Of a DNA stretch of 25,930 bases, positions 9,661-20,330 are shown one piece after another. The DNA is taken from contig JAQIWT010000254.1 in the NCBI GenBank assembly GCA_034696485.1, positions 1 to 25,930 of the forward strand. The letters run 5' to 3'. Under the pieces are notes generated by a model, which was given only the letters and a program-made list of their open reading frames with translations, did no database searches and had not been told where the DNA came from. Position numbers and translations under genes: made by a program. Position 1 is the stretch's first letter. Each line of letters starts with the position of its first letter. The stretch comes from Isohypsibius dastychi. Its lineage: Eukaryota > Tardigrada > Eutardigrada > Parachela > Isohypsibiidae.

Positions 9661-12600
9661 ATGGCAGGGTATTGGCCTTGGGCGCAATTTGTGCCTCCAC
9701 CCGCTTTTCAGAATTTGCCGCTTGATCCATATCAGCTATGGAATCATCATCCACCTGGAATGTATCCACCTGGAATTTATCGTCCAGTACCGTATCCACC
9801 TGGAGTATATCCACCTGGACCGTATCCACCAGTATCGTATCAACCTGGACCATATCAACCTGGACCTTGGATGCCAAATGGTTTCTCAGAACAATTCACG
9901 ACGGATTTTTCAAACACGAACTGGAACCAGACGAATTTCCGTACTCAAACAGCACCTCCAGCTCCTGGTTCCACCCAGCGCATGGATAAACCCGATTTGA
10001 TTTCTGACGATGAGCCATGTATCCAAACTGATGTTACTAAACCACAAGTTGGAGCTCAATCTCCAGAAAAAACGAGAAGATCGAAGTCAGCTTGCAATGA
10101 AACGACAGCCATAGCCACGCAGTCAGATGACTTACAACGTAAGAATTTCTTGTTTGCAAAAGATATTAAGAAAAAATGACAATTGGTTGTGATTAAGTTA
10201 GATTTCATGTTTTCGGGCAATTCTTGGTGATTCTACATAACGGCTAATCGTATTCTTTTTCGACCTAAAGCGCAGTTGGATGTGAGTGGTTTGCTGGAAG
10301 ACGACCCGTTGGCCGAATCTGACCCCGAACTGACGACAACCAGTAACGGAATAGAGCGGAAACCCAGCCCCAAAGCCGCGCAGTCCGAACTGGAATCTGC
10401 AACACTCAAGGTGGATGCTACGTCTAAGTTTGGACTCGAAAACGATGACAGAAAGCGCCAGCCGGAATTAAACCTTGCAGCCATTCGCTACTATCTTGTG
10501 AATGGGAAGCATATGAAAGGCACCACTAAAAACGAAGCACGATGTATCCGGCGTCAAGCAAAAAACAACTTTGTCCTTCGTGACGACAAACTGTTTTGCG
10601 GCAAAGGTGGTAATCTTAAAAAAACCGAATATGTCGAAACTCGTGAACGGCGGTTACAACTTCTGGAGCAAGCTCACCGGTAAACTCACGACAGATGCAT
10701 TTCTTAACAGTGTGAAACTAACCAATTCTGTTCGGTATTTGTAGAAAGGCTGGCCACGGTAGGCGAGAACAGATGGAACTAGACCTAAGGAAGAATTTCA
10801 CTTGGAAAAATATCCGAATTGACATTCAGTCATACGTAGGTATTTTTGTCCGGTGCATACTCGACACTACACTTTCATTCTTTAGTGCGATGGATGCGAC
10901 GTCTGCTGTCGGGCTGGACTGGCCCTTCTGAAACCACAAGAAAGATTGACTCAAATTAAAATCAAGTCCAAGGCGTGGTGGATGGTGTCGATGGATCTGA
11001 TAAAAATGAAGAAGTCCGTCGATGGAAACCAGTATATTCTGACCTTCATGGACTTCTACACTAAGTGGTCTGAAGCTCTGCCCCTGCCCAGTAAAGACGC
11101 AAAAACAGTTGCAGAAGCCATTCATAGCGTCTACCTTCGACTAGGGGCACCAAGGCGTATATTGACTGACCGAGGACGGGAGTTTTCTAATCAGGTAAAT
11201 CTGTAACCTGTTTTCTTGTAAATGCTTGTATTTTCTCGGGTTATGGTAACTTCTTCTGTGTTAAAGATCAACAAAATGTTGAACGAGAAGTTTGACATTG
11301 GTCACTCTTTGACCGGGCCATACAATCCTCGCTGTAATGGAATGGTTGAAAGATTCAACAAGACTCTTCAATCGTATGAACACTGATCGCTCAAAACAAC
11401 TTTATAGCACAAGTATTACATTTCAGGCAGTTGATGAAGCTAGTCAACAGCGAAGGTACCGACTGGGACCGACAGTTAAGCGCCGCTTTGTTCGTTCTTC
11501 GTAACAGACGCCATCGTGCTACAGGGTTCACTCCCTTCGAGATGATGCACACTTTTCAGCATCGCATGCAGCCGTCAGAAGCTGAGAATGAAGAAGAAAT
11601 GGAGTTTGTGAAGATGCTTGAGAACCCCGATGTCTCTGAACCTGACACCATCGTGGACGCTACGGTTGATCATATGCTGGCTACACATCGCGAGGCGAAA
11701 CGAATAATTGATGAGCATGCTGAACCGAATATTCAGAAAGAACGAAACCGCCAGAGAAAAGGGTTCAAAGCCAAGGGAATTCCGCTGAAAATCGGTAACA
11801 CAAATGAATTTAAAAATAATATCACGTAATTACCAAATTCATTTCAGGCCAACAAGTGTTTGTCCATGAAGCCAAAAAACCAGGGAACAAGCTCGGTGGT
11901 AAACCAGTGGCAGGACGGCAAGGCCCGGCAGTGATCCAGGGCATCGTTGGGAACAAGCTCAAGCTCTCACTGGGACCCAGTATCATAGAGTGTCGCAAAG
12001 ATGAAGTGTCAGTCGCGAAGCTCCAGAGACGGAATGTTATAACGTCCACGGTGCAAAGACAAGGTGACAACATACCGCGAAGCCACGCCGATGTTACTGC
12101 CGCTGCAGATTGTGTATTGGCTAACCAGCGGGCCGATTGTGTCACACTCTCTGATATCGAACATTCAGCTGAATCGTAAGTGGGTAGCTGAAGAAGGTAT
12201 GTCGAAGCATAATATTGTCATTTGTTTAGTCATTCACGGGAAGAACCAGCCGCAAACACGGATGAGCTACACTTGGAATCAGAATCTGCTGAGAAACCAA
12301 AGTCTTCAGTCGAAATACAACAAGCGTACCTCAGTCTTGCTAGCAAACATCAGGTATTTCCTGTTTATGGCATAAGGAGCAAGTTGTTTTAAAATAGCCT
12401 TCCAGAGCCAAGGTATCAAACTCAATCCGAGGAAACTGGCTCCACAGAAGCGCCAGTGCCGGAAAGTTCAACGGAAAAAGAAAACAAAGCGAAACTGTTA
12501 TTCCCAGCTGGGTTTTCTTAAACAGTTTTGGTGCCCTGCCCAACAGCAACCACGGCCCACACTGGAGCAGGATGTCACGATTTCTACTGCTGATTCAGTT

Positions 12601-14989
12601 GCCGAAGATGCAGAGCGGCCTGTTCGGTCTGATCTGATCCTACAAAATTTTCGGAGTGACATCGATTTAAAAGCTGGAAGCAAATCAGCTCCGGATAATT
12701 TTTTGGATGACGACTGTTTCTCGTCCGAAGCACTTCCAACAGGGATGAAGAGCGTGGCGGAATGTTTTGGTGTATTTTCCAAGTTCTTCAAGCTCAAGAT
12801 AACCGTGAATCTTGAGAGATCCTACTTTGAGGGCAATCGCGGTAAATTCTTCGGATACCTCAAGCCAAGCCATATTCGTGAAGACTTACGCGCGTGCGGT
12901 GATAAACGGAAGGACAAAGAGCTATTTCGCCAGCTTGCTTACGGAAGTGGGATGAGGCAAGATCTACTCAGACTGATTCATGAATCAACAGCATCTGAAA
13001 TCCATTCGAGATTTCAGTCGAGTGGAAATATCACCATGGGTAAGTGGTGACTTTGCGTTCGGGCTTGATCCCTACTGGATGTTTCATTTTTCACTAGGTC
13101 TTTTGCAAGGATGTTTCTGGCTATATAAGAGAATTGAGCCAACCGGTAGAGAGCAGTTTTTGTCGTTGTATGACAAAATGAGAATCAATGGTGAGTCGAA
13201 CAATAAGATTGGTAACTAAGTCGTGATCAAAATAATTCGTTCACAGGAGAAGCGGGGAGTGGCTGGTTCGGCTTTCAGTTGATTGATTACACATCGCTCC
13301 TCTTACAACAACATTTCCAGCTGCCAGGAATGAAGCAATCACTCAAATGGTTTGAAGGAATGCCAGAAAGCTCAAAGCAATCTGTGCTACAGCTTCGCTA
13401 TCATGTTCTGGACCGCGAGTTCGAAGAAGTCGCACTGGAGGCCGGTCAGACGCAAATTCTACATGTGAATGGTAACCATTGGATAACTGTATCCACAAGG
13501 CTCAGCAAAGACAGGACCTTAGTGCATATTTACGACAGCTTTATGGAGCAACCAACCGAACTGACTTTGGCTAAAATTGCAGCAGCATTTCGATTCAGGC
13601 CCGGTACTCATCAGTTTCGTTTCGTTGTGGTTGACGTCACCAGACAGCTCAATGGACGAGATTGCGGACTGTTCAGTATTTATTTTGCATGGCTGGTTGC
13701 ACAGAATCTTGATCCAAGAACTCACAGGATGGTTCACGCGGAGGTTCGTTAACGCCCAATAGTTCTCTAGCGAGTAATGCATTGCACTCTTATTTTTAAA
13801 GGGAGCAAGGAAACAGTTCTTGTATGGCCTGGAGAATGATCACTCTCCTCTTAATCTCTTCACAAACGAGTATTATGTGAATCCTGAAATTCAGAGCAAC
13901 TGCGAGGCGCAGGAAGTATCCATAATTTGTATTTGCCGGATGCCACCTGAAACTCCCGAAGAAATTGAAGGGCGCGAGATATTTCTGACTTGCTCAAATC
14001 GAACCTGCGGCTACAAAGTATTCCACACGTCTTGCTATACTCTTTTGCACAAAGGCTGTCGTGTCGAGGATGGGTGGTGCTGCATGTTCTGCAAGGGCGC
14101 ATCGCAACTGGTAACAGGCATGCCGAAAAACCCAGACAAACTGAGCGATGTTCCACAAGAGCATTTGACATCTGCGTTGGCTAAAGCAGAAGATGCTCAC
14201 CACGAAGTTGTGAGGTATATTGGTGGCATTCCAATACTTCTTGGGGACATGAACGACGTCATGACTGAAGGTTCATCGCTGGATTGCCGAACAGTTTCTG
14301 CTGCAACTTCAATCTTGCGGAGAAACTTTTCTATGATTGGCGGTTTGCAGTCGCCATATGAACTGTTTCTATGTAATGCAGACAGCCTGGCATATCAGAC
14401 AATACAACAACATCGGAATCAAAACATGGAAATAGTTCAGCCACTCTACGACGGTAGCAACCACTTCGTAACATTGCAAGTTTTGCCGGGACGGAACAGC
14501 GAATCTATCCTGTTCGACTCCATGCACTCAGGACTCACCGACATGCTCAAGATTCAGATTTTTGATATCGTGTCCCAGAGACGAAAGGATGTACATCTGC
14601 TGGTAGCTGGAATCGAGCAACAACCTTTTGGATCGAATATATGTGGTATCAGAGCCATTTCGTATGCTGCTGACTTGTGTGAACATAGAAATATCGGAGA
14701 GATTGCTTATTGTTCTGAACGGGTATCCCGCAAATGGTTCAGCGAAGTGCTCAGCAGTGGCACTCTTGTCGAAACAAAAAAGTATCGCTCGACGGCAAAA
14801 GCGATGTTGCTCTGTGGTATCAGAGCAAGCCGGACACGTCTGACATTAACGGAGAAAGATGTTGAGTATTGCCGAGCCGCATTAATTTCTGCAGGACGAA
14901 TCGTTCCAGGCCGTGAAGTGAACTATCGAGAAAAAAGGATTTCCTACATTTTCGGAACTCGACCGGATGATTTTGTTTCTGTTATTTAA
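9661..14989 (+). CDS. Ginger1-like transposase: integrase core plus two C48-type protease domains and a PHD finger
   Basis: The exons are 9661-10138, 10271-10679, 10745-10835, 10886-11194, 11267-11373, 11427-11794, 11848-12175, 12230-12353, 12406-13039, 13098-13190, 13247-13743 and 13802-14989. All junctions keep frame, giving 1,541 aa. Residues 25-75 are PPGxY repeats and an acidic linker follows. The integrase N-terminal part (IRYYL..) leads to an H2C2 finger (HRKAGH, then CDGCDVC). The DDE core has D363 (SMDL), D421 (LTDRG) and E457 (GMVERF), spaced 57 and 35 residues as in Gypsy integrases. A GPY/F-like module, with GPA in place of GPY, spans about 588-650. C48 domain 1 has H1058 (GNHW), D1077 (YDS), Q1114 and C1120 (RDCG). 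A PHD finger spans 1189-1243. C48-like domain 2 has H1367, D1385, Q1420 and C1427. The integrase would cut and join element ends; the protease domains may act on ubiquitin-like conjugates. Exon 3's donor (TACGTAGGT) and exon 9's acceptor (CTTCCAG) are the least certain. Confidence 0.87.
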
Positions 14990-15124
14990 TTTCACTAGTT
15001 TTCGATGAGAAACTTCATTCTTGAATGACTGTTGTTGTCCAGTTGGTCGCTTTCCAAAGTCCAAACTGAGTAAACCATTAGTGCCAGAATAGTTTCATTA
15101 TTGGTTGCTCCAACTATTATGTCC
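14990..15124 (+). other. 3' flank of the transposase gene
   Basis: Unique sequence between the transposase stop codon and the right minisatellite array. No canonical AATAAA is visible, so the transcript may end inside the array or use a weak signal. Confidence 0.4.
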
Positions 15125-16030
15125 CTTCTAGTTTGTCCCCTCGAAACTGTCCCTCTGAACTGCCCCCTCTAAACTGTCTCTTCCAAAGTGTCACTTCAAA
15201 GTGCCGCCTCCAAACTGTCCCCTCTGACTTGTCCCCTCGAAACTGTCCCCTCCAAATTGTCCCTCAGAACTGTCCCCTCCAAAGTGTCCCCTCCAAATTG
15301 TTCCCTCCAAACTGTCCTCTCCGAACTTCCCCCCGAAATTGTCCCTTCTGAATTGTGCCCCGAAAATGTCCCTCTGAACTGCCCCCTCTAAACTGTCTCT
15401 TCCAAAGTGTCACTTCAAAGTGCCGCCTCCAAACTGTCCCCTCTGACTTGTCCCCTCGAAACTGTCCCCTCCAAATTGTCCCTCAGAACTGCCCTCTCCA
15501 AAGTGTCCCCTCCAAATTGTCCCCTCCAAACTGTCCCCCCAGACTTGTCCCCTCCAAATTGTCCCCTTTGAACTGTCTCCTCCAAATTGTCCTCTCCGAA
15601 ATGTACTCTCAAAAGGGCCGCCTCCAAACTGTCCCCTCTGACTTGTCCCCTCCAAATTGTCCCTCAGAACTGTCCCCTCCAAAGTGTCCCCTTTGAACTA
15701 TCCCCTCCAAATTGTCCTCTCCGAGATGTCCTCTCAAAAGTGCCGCCTCCAAACTGTCCCCTCCAAACTGTCACCCCAGACTTGTCCCCTTCAAAGTGTC
15801 CCCTCTGAACTGTCCCCTCCAAACTGTCCTCTCCGAAATTTCCTTTCAAAAGTGCCGCCTCCAAACTGTCCCCTCGGACTTGTCCCCTCCAAACTGTCCC
15901 CTCTGACTTGTCCCCTCCAAACTGTCATCCCAGACTTGTCCCCTCCAAAGTGTCCCCTCTGACTTGTCCCCTCCAAATTGTCCCCTCCAAACTGTCCTCT
16001 CCGAACTTCCCCCCGAAATTGTCCCCCAGA
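15125..16030 (+). repeat. Right subterminal 14-bp minisatellite array
   Basis: C-rich array with units such as CTCCAAACTGTCCC, CTCTGACTTGTCCC and CTCCAAATTGTCCC, the complement of the left array and therefore part of a long, imperfect inverted terminus. The block starting GTCCCTCTGAACTG at 15149 repeats at 15368 (offset 219 bases), an internal duplication covering over 100 bases. CTCCGAACTTCCCCCCGAAA occurs near 15319 and again near 15999. It is longer than the left array (about 900 against 530 bases), so the ends have evolved separately by unit gain and loss. Confidence 0.9.
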
Positions 16031-16136
16031 ATTGTCCCCCAGGACAAGAGGACAATTTGGTCGGCTGTATCAGCCGACGAAAGTGTCCTCTTGTCCGCGG
16101 GGACAGGGGACTAGGGGACAATTCTGTCGGCTACAA
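16022..16136 (-). repeat. Right terminal inverted repeat of the Ginger1-like element
   Basis: Read on the minus strand it starts TTGTAGCCGACAGAATTG and follows the left terminus through TGTCCCCGCGGACA, TCGTCGGCTGATACAGCC and TGTCCTGGGGGACAATT, with scattered substitutions. The three GCCGAC boxes are kept. Confidence 0.85.
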
Positions 16137-16294
16137 GCGCGCGCCCTACCGTCTAACGTTGCAAGAACACATCAAATACTAATTTCCCAGCTATTGTTCG
16201 ACAAGACTCAACAAGATCTACCAAATGTAGAAGTAATGAACGTTGATGATCAATACCCATCTCACTGTGGGCATGTTCATAGTCAACGCGTGTA

Positions 16295-17151
16295 GCGGGA
16301 AAAATAGTTGAATCACCTTTTCTGCCCGATATGCGAACGAATCTTATTCACCCATTGAAAGTATGCCAAAAGGCTTACAGTGAGATCACGCTGTCGGAAG
16401 TTATCAATGATTGTTGCTGTCTGGCTGACTTCATCCGTGTTCAAGAACGGTTCTCATTCTCAACCCTTTCCCCATTGAAAAAACCTATGTACATTTTTCA
16501 TTTTGGACGTGCAGTTTAATTCCAGGAACCATAAAAGAAATTCAGTTGAATTCGGATTCGCCAGTTGGAGTACTTAATATGTATCGAACTGCTGGAATCA
16601 AGGTGTATGATACCGAATCCCCTTTTTTGCCCGTTCAAATATCGGGCAGAAACGTTGATTCGACTATTTCGCCCGTTTGCACATCGGGCAAAATAGTTGA
16701 TTCTTCGAAGGTACCGCGGTCACACAGTGTTCGAACGGCCAGAAAGTTGATTTCCCAAAAATCACCGTTTCTCATTACATAAATGTCTAATTGAGGTGGG
16801 TTTTGCATTTACATGTAAACAACAACGGATAATAGTGGAAGTCACAAAATGATTACGAGTTCTGACACAAGAAACTTTCAGTCAGACCATGAAATAGTTT
16901 TGTCCTGCCATTTTAACCGGCAGATTAGTTGAATCGACATGCCTCACAGAAACGTTTTTTTTTCCATCGTTTCCATTTCTCAGTGATCAGTTGGTTTTCT
17001 AGATAGTCCACACATGGTCGATTTTGATGGTGCTACAGCAATTGGAAGTAGAGAAAATCAAGTTTTCAGCAAATCGACTTATGCCGACTCAACTCTTTTG
17101 CCGGGCAAATAACTTGCATAGTTTAATCAACTGCTCAACTATTTAGCCCGC
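16295..17151. repeat. Dispersed GGGCAAAATAGTTGAATC-like motif cluster
   Basis: At least six related copies occur in both orientations: plus at 16295-16314, 16684-16703 and 16918-16936; minus at 16657-16675, 17086-17106 and 17124-17151. The surrounding 16137-17675 stretch has no convincing exon other than the start of the DUF268 gene. The motif may be a remnant of a decayed inverted-repeat element; no termini or target duplication are visible. Confidence 0.55.
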
Positions 17152-17675
17152 CACAAACGCGGCAAAGGTTGTGCGGAGCTATGAAGGATCAAGAAGTGAT
17201 ACGGTGTGTAACCTCCACCTAATTTACCATTATTTCTAATACAAACATCAAAACCTAGCAATGAGCGGGTTGGTTTGACTGACCGTAAGCACATTCAAAG
17301 GAAAACATCTTGCGCCGAGAGAAAAATCACCCGATTGTCTTTCAGACATCGAGTGACCGCAAAATTCAACTGTCGAAAGTCGATAAGCCCCACAATAACG
17401 AGCAAACACATGAGTTTACTTGATGTTTGCTCATTGTCGCATATCAAAAGCTCATCATCAGTATGTGGGAGTGAAATATGCCATCAGCCGTGAACTGGGC
17501 CACATCGGTAGTATCGAGCATTGGACTATAGCCCTCGAGCACCACAACCTTGGTATTTGAAGGGAAACATCAACTTGCTCAAGGGTAATCGATTCGATCA
17601 AATCTCGCCACCTGTGATAAACCAACCTCCGCTAATGAGTGAGATTTATGTCCGGATTTACACGGTCGGTCCACG

Positions 17676-18996
17676 ATGATGTTGGCGTCTCATCGATATC
17701 ATACTGGCACTAAAGTGTTATTGATATCCAGTATATTCCTAACTCTGACGGTCTTGCTGATATGTTTGTATCCACAGCGAGCATCTAACCCAAAAGATAC
17801 GGTTGGGATGTATTTTCAGATCAATGAGAAAGATGGCAGCTTTGAAAATTTGTGAGTATTGCATCTTGCATCCCGAGTTTTCGAAATTTTTTGTCTATTT
17901 CAGCACTGTGACGCTAGCAAGAGGGGCTGATCCGTATGGCAGCCGTCTCACCGCTTTGTATTCTGAAATGGGATATGAACAGTGGCCTGGAACAACCCGG
18001 GATCAGATTAACCCAGAGTTTCTTCGACTTCAGAGAAAAGACCAATTCAGTTGTTCCAGGGTGTTTTGGGATTGGACCCAAGTTTACAATGTACACTCGA
18101 ATGGCACTTCAAGTAGCCCGAAAGAAGCACAACCAATCAGAAGAATCCCTGAGCTGTTGCTCAGTGAATTCTTAATGGGTGGATTTGCCCTACTTGTGAA
18201 CGAATACAATAACGGAATCCCAGAAACAATCTCCAAAGTTGTGCTGAAGCCATGGACAGAAAATGGGATGTCAGTTTATTACCAGAATTTCAAGAAAGAA
18301 AAATTTGAGTTCTTGCCCTACAGATCGGAAGCTGGTATTCACGACGTTCATTTTTACCACATGGTTCGCGGACTCTTGAAGATGATCGTTTGTTGTTTTA
18401 GCTTCTGTGTTCTATGCACTTAAAGATTACCCGCCAGTTGGGCAGAGAGGACTAGTGGTTGGATCGCGGACACCATGGGTCGAAGCAATGCTCCTCTTTT
18501 TCGGTGCCGGAATGATCATCACTGCTGAGTATGCCCCGCTGAAGATCTTTCACCCTAGGATCCAGTATGTCCACCCACTCAACTTGTCAAACTCTTGGGA
18601 GACGTAAGATGACGACATTGTCCCCTTGAAAAAACATGTAAATCTTATTCCAGGTATACCAATCTGGATTTCGCGGTCAGTTTCTCAAGCATTGAGCATA
18701 GTGGGCTCGGACGCTATGGTGACCCCTTGGATCCAATTGGCGATCTTCGGGAAATGAGCAAAATATCATGTCTCTTGAAACCTGGTGGATTGGTGTTTGT
18801 TGGATTACCATATGGACAGGACACTCTTGTCTTTAATCTACATCGCATTTACGGTGATGTTCGCTTACCTATGATTGCAGCTGGATTTACGGTGCTTGGA
18901 ATTTATCAAAGATCCCACAGAATCGATAGGATCGAAGTCGCCAAGAGATCTCATAAAACAATTCAGCATGTTTTGTTGGTCCTTCGCAAACTGTGA
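17676..18996 (+). CDS. DUF268 family protein with N-terminal membrane anchor
   Basis: The modelled exons are 17676-17851, 17904-18334, 18402-18603 and 18654-18996 (phases 2, 1, 2), giving 383 aa. After about 14 residues starting MMLASHRYH, a hydrophobic segment (residues 16-33; IFLTLTVLLICLY) predicts a type II membrane protein with a luminal catalytic part. ARGADPYGSRL, then GLVVGSRTPWVEAM, and the block FSSIEHSGLGRYGDPLDP followed by LKPGGLVFVGLP are the DUF268 signature. The last blocks resemble the end of a Rossmann-type methyltransferase fold. The family is known from Caenorhabditis and many other organisms; I know of no established function. Exon 2's end is uncertain: the donor at 18335 gives the right phase, but its frame stays open to 18423 (HDVHFYHMVRG), so an alternative splice or a sequence error is possible. 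The stop at 18994 overlaps a GTGAGT, so read-through splicing to another exon is also possible. Confidence 0.8.
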
Positions 18997-19153
18997 GTTT
19001 GCAAAATGAGTTTGATGCCCTCGTGATTCAAGTTTTCCACTTTTATTCGTAAGTGCGTGTGAAGCGGTCTTAACATGCAGTTTACGATTCTTTTTATTTC
19101 TGGAAGTTTTCCGGAGAATGCTATGTTGTTCCAGTTCCAGGGGAAGAAAAACT

Positions 19154-19565
19154 ATGCAGTATCTGTGCGCATTGTCTGTCGCGATGGCCGTAGGTTTGGC
19201 TACTGTCACGCTTTTTTACTGGTACTTTTTTGTTTGAGCCAGTATCTATTAGCAGACAGTACTTATGCATGTTCGACAACCATTATCTCTTCATACGAAA
19301 ACCCTGCTGCGCTGAATACGAAAAACGTAGAATCCAGTTTGCGGTTTTCCAGCATGCAAATGAGACTGAAACAAACTATCGGCATCCTAAAAAGCCGTTT
19401 TCCGAGTTTGAAAGGTCTGCACAGATCAATAAAGAGAAAAGAGATTCACAATCGGGCAGTGCAGTAGATTTTAGTTCATGTTGGTTTGCACAATTTACTG
19501 TGCGAGGACAGTTTGAAAAAGAGCTGGCTGATGAAAGAAGACATAAACGTACCGGGGGTGGATGA
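19154..19565 (+). pseudogene. Possible small membrane-anchored protein split by a frame break
   Basis: An ATG at 19154 opens a short hydrophobic frame (MQYLCALSVAMAVGLATV, then aromatic residues) that looks like a signal anchor and stops near 19235, just after a run of T. In the next frame, 19230-19565 is open for 111 codons and is polar and charged (DNHYLFIRKPCC, HANETETNYRHP). A one-base change in the T-run would fuse the anchor to this frame. No family is recognised. It could also be a downstream exon of the DUF268 gene, or chance frames. Confidence 0.3.
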
Positions 19566-19760
19566 CCACGGCTTCAGACTCCATGAAATACTGACGGAGA
19601 AGTGAAGCGTGATTTTCTGAAACATGTCGTTTCTGATTTTTGATGTTTTGAATCTGTTCTGAATAAGCTCAGAAAAACTTAAAAAAAATTGTTTTGAATG
19701 GTTCTACCACTTTTATTCAACTGCGTTAACTGTAGTTGTATGAAAAGTCTCGGATATTCG

Positions 19761-19866
19761 AGCTCCACCGCTTTATTCCTGGAATCTTGTAGAGCAATCG
19801 CAGCTCCACGGTCTAGTTTTTGGAATCCTGTAAGACGATTGCAGCTTGTTGCGTTGTTGGAACTTG
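19761..19866 (+). repeat. 41-bp tandem repeat, about 2.5 copies
   Basis: AGCTCCACCG...GGAATCTTGTAGAGCAATC at 19761 recurs from 19802 as AGCTCCACGG...GGAATCCTGTAAGACGATT, with a partial third copy from 19843. It lies in otherwise featureless sequence. Confidence 0.65.
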
Positions 19867-20330
19867 AACGTCATAACATTCAGCTAATGCTTTTTTCCGG
19901 CGTTTTGCAAATTTTGCTGTAGCATTCCTGTTACTGTATCCGTCGAAACTTTCCGCTCCTTCGCGGGTTTTTCATCACAGGCAGAATTATTCTCCTTAGC
20001 ACACTCTGAGAGACGAGCGGCAACAGTTTTTACTTCCGGTTCTGGTGATTCACCAATACAGCTTAAACATACTTTTGGAGTATCGTATTTCGAGAAAACA
20101 TTTCACTCACAATCTTCTTGGAGCAACTGTTGATCCGGACCCGAAGCGTCACCAATCATTTCCCGCATCTCGTTTGCATGGCGAGTATGAAAATCTGAAC
20201 TTCTACTTTCGGTCGGGCTTGCAGCTTCTGCGAGAACGGGCGAGTCTACGCTGTGTTTGAAATACGGCTGTTCATTGCGGGTCGCCTGTGTATCTTCTTG
20301 TATCATCTTGTATCATCTTGTGCACATTTA

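Larger units (their letters stand above)
8786..16136 (+). mobile_element. Ginger1-like DNA transposon, 7.35 kb, apparently intact
   Basis: The termini are inverted: the left end starts TTGTAGCCGAC and the right ends GTCGGCTACAA. The outer 110 bases or so match at roughly nine positions in ten. GCGC lies immediately outside each end (8782-8785 and 16137-16140), compatible with a 4-bp target duplication. Because GCGC is palindromic, the exact border could shift. Known Ginger1 elements make 4-bp CCGG or CCGT duplications and have termini like Gypsy LTRs. Inside, both ends hold 14-bp minisatellite arrays, and one twelve-exon gene (9661-14989) encodes a Gypsy-integrase-like transposase with C48 protease and PHD domains. 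There is no reverse transcriptase, gag, direct LTR or type B DNA polymerase, which argues against Gypsy and Polinton/Maverick. The intact exon chain suggests recent activity. It inserted about 120 bases downstream of the receptor stop codon. Confidence 0.88.

Noticed and set aside
13040-13246. One single intron between transposase exons 9 and 11
   Set aside because: 13098-13190 has matching phase, a TTCACTAG acceptor and a GTGAGT donor, and its product leads naturally into the protease domain, so I treat it as an exon. Transcripts would settle it.
8880-16030. CRISPR-like regular repeats
   Set aside because: The 14-bp units are contiguous and degenerate with no unique spacers, in a eukaryotic context with introns.
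8786-16136. Gypsy LTR retrotransposon or Polinton/Maverick
   Set aside because: The ends are inverted rather than direct repeats. There is no gag, reverse transcriptase, RNase H, type B polymerase, packaging ATPase or capsid frame.
15133-16295. Open frames across the right minisatellite array
   Set aside because: The same low-complexity artefact as at the left end; unit period 14 is not a multiple of three, and both strands are open.
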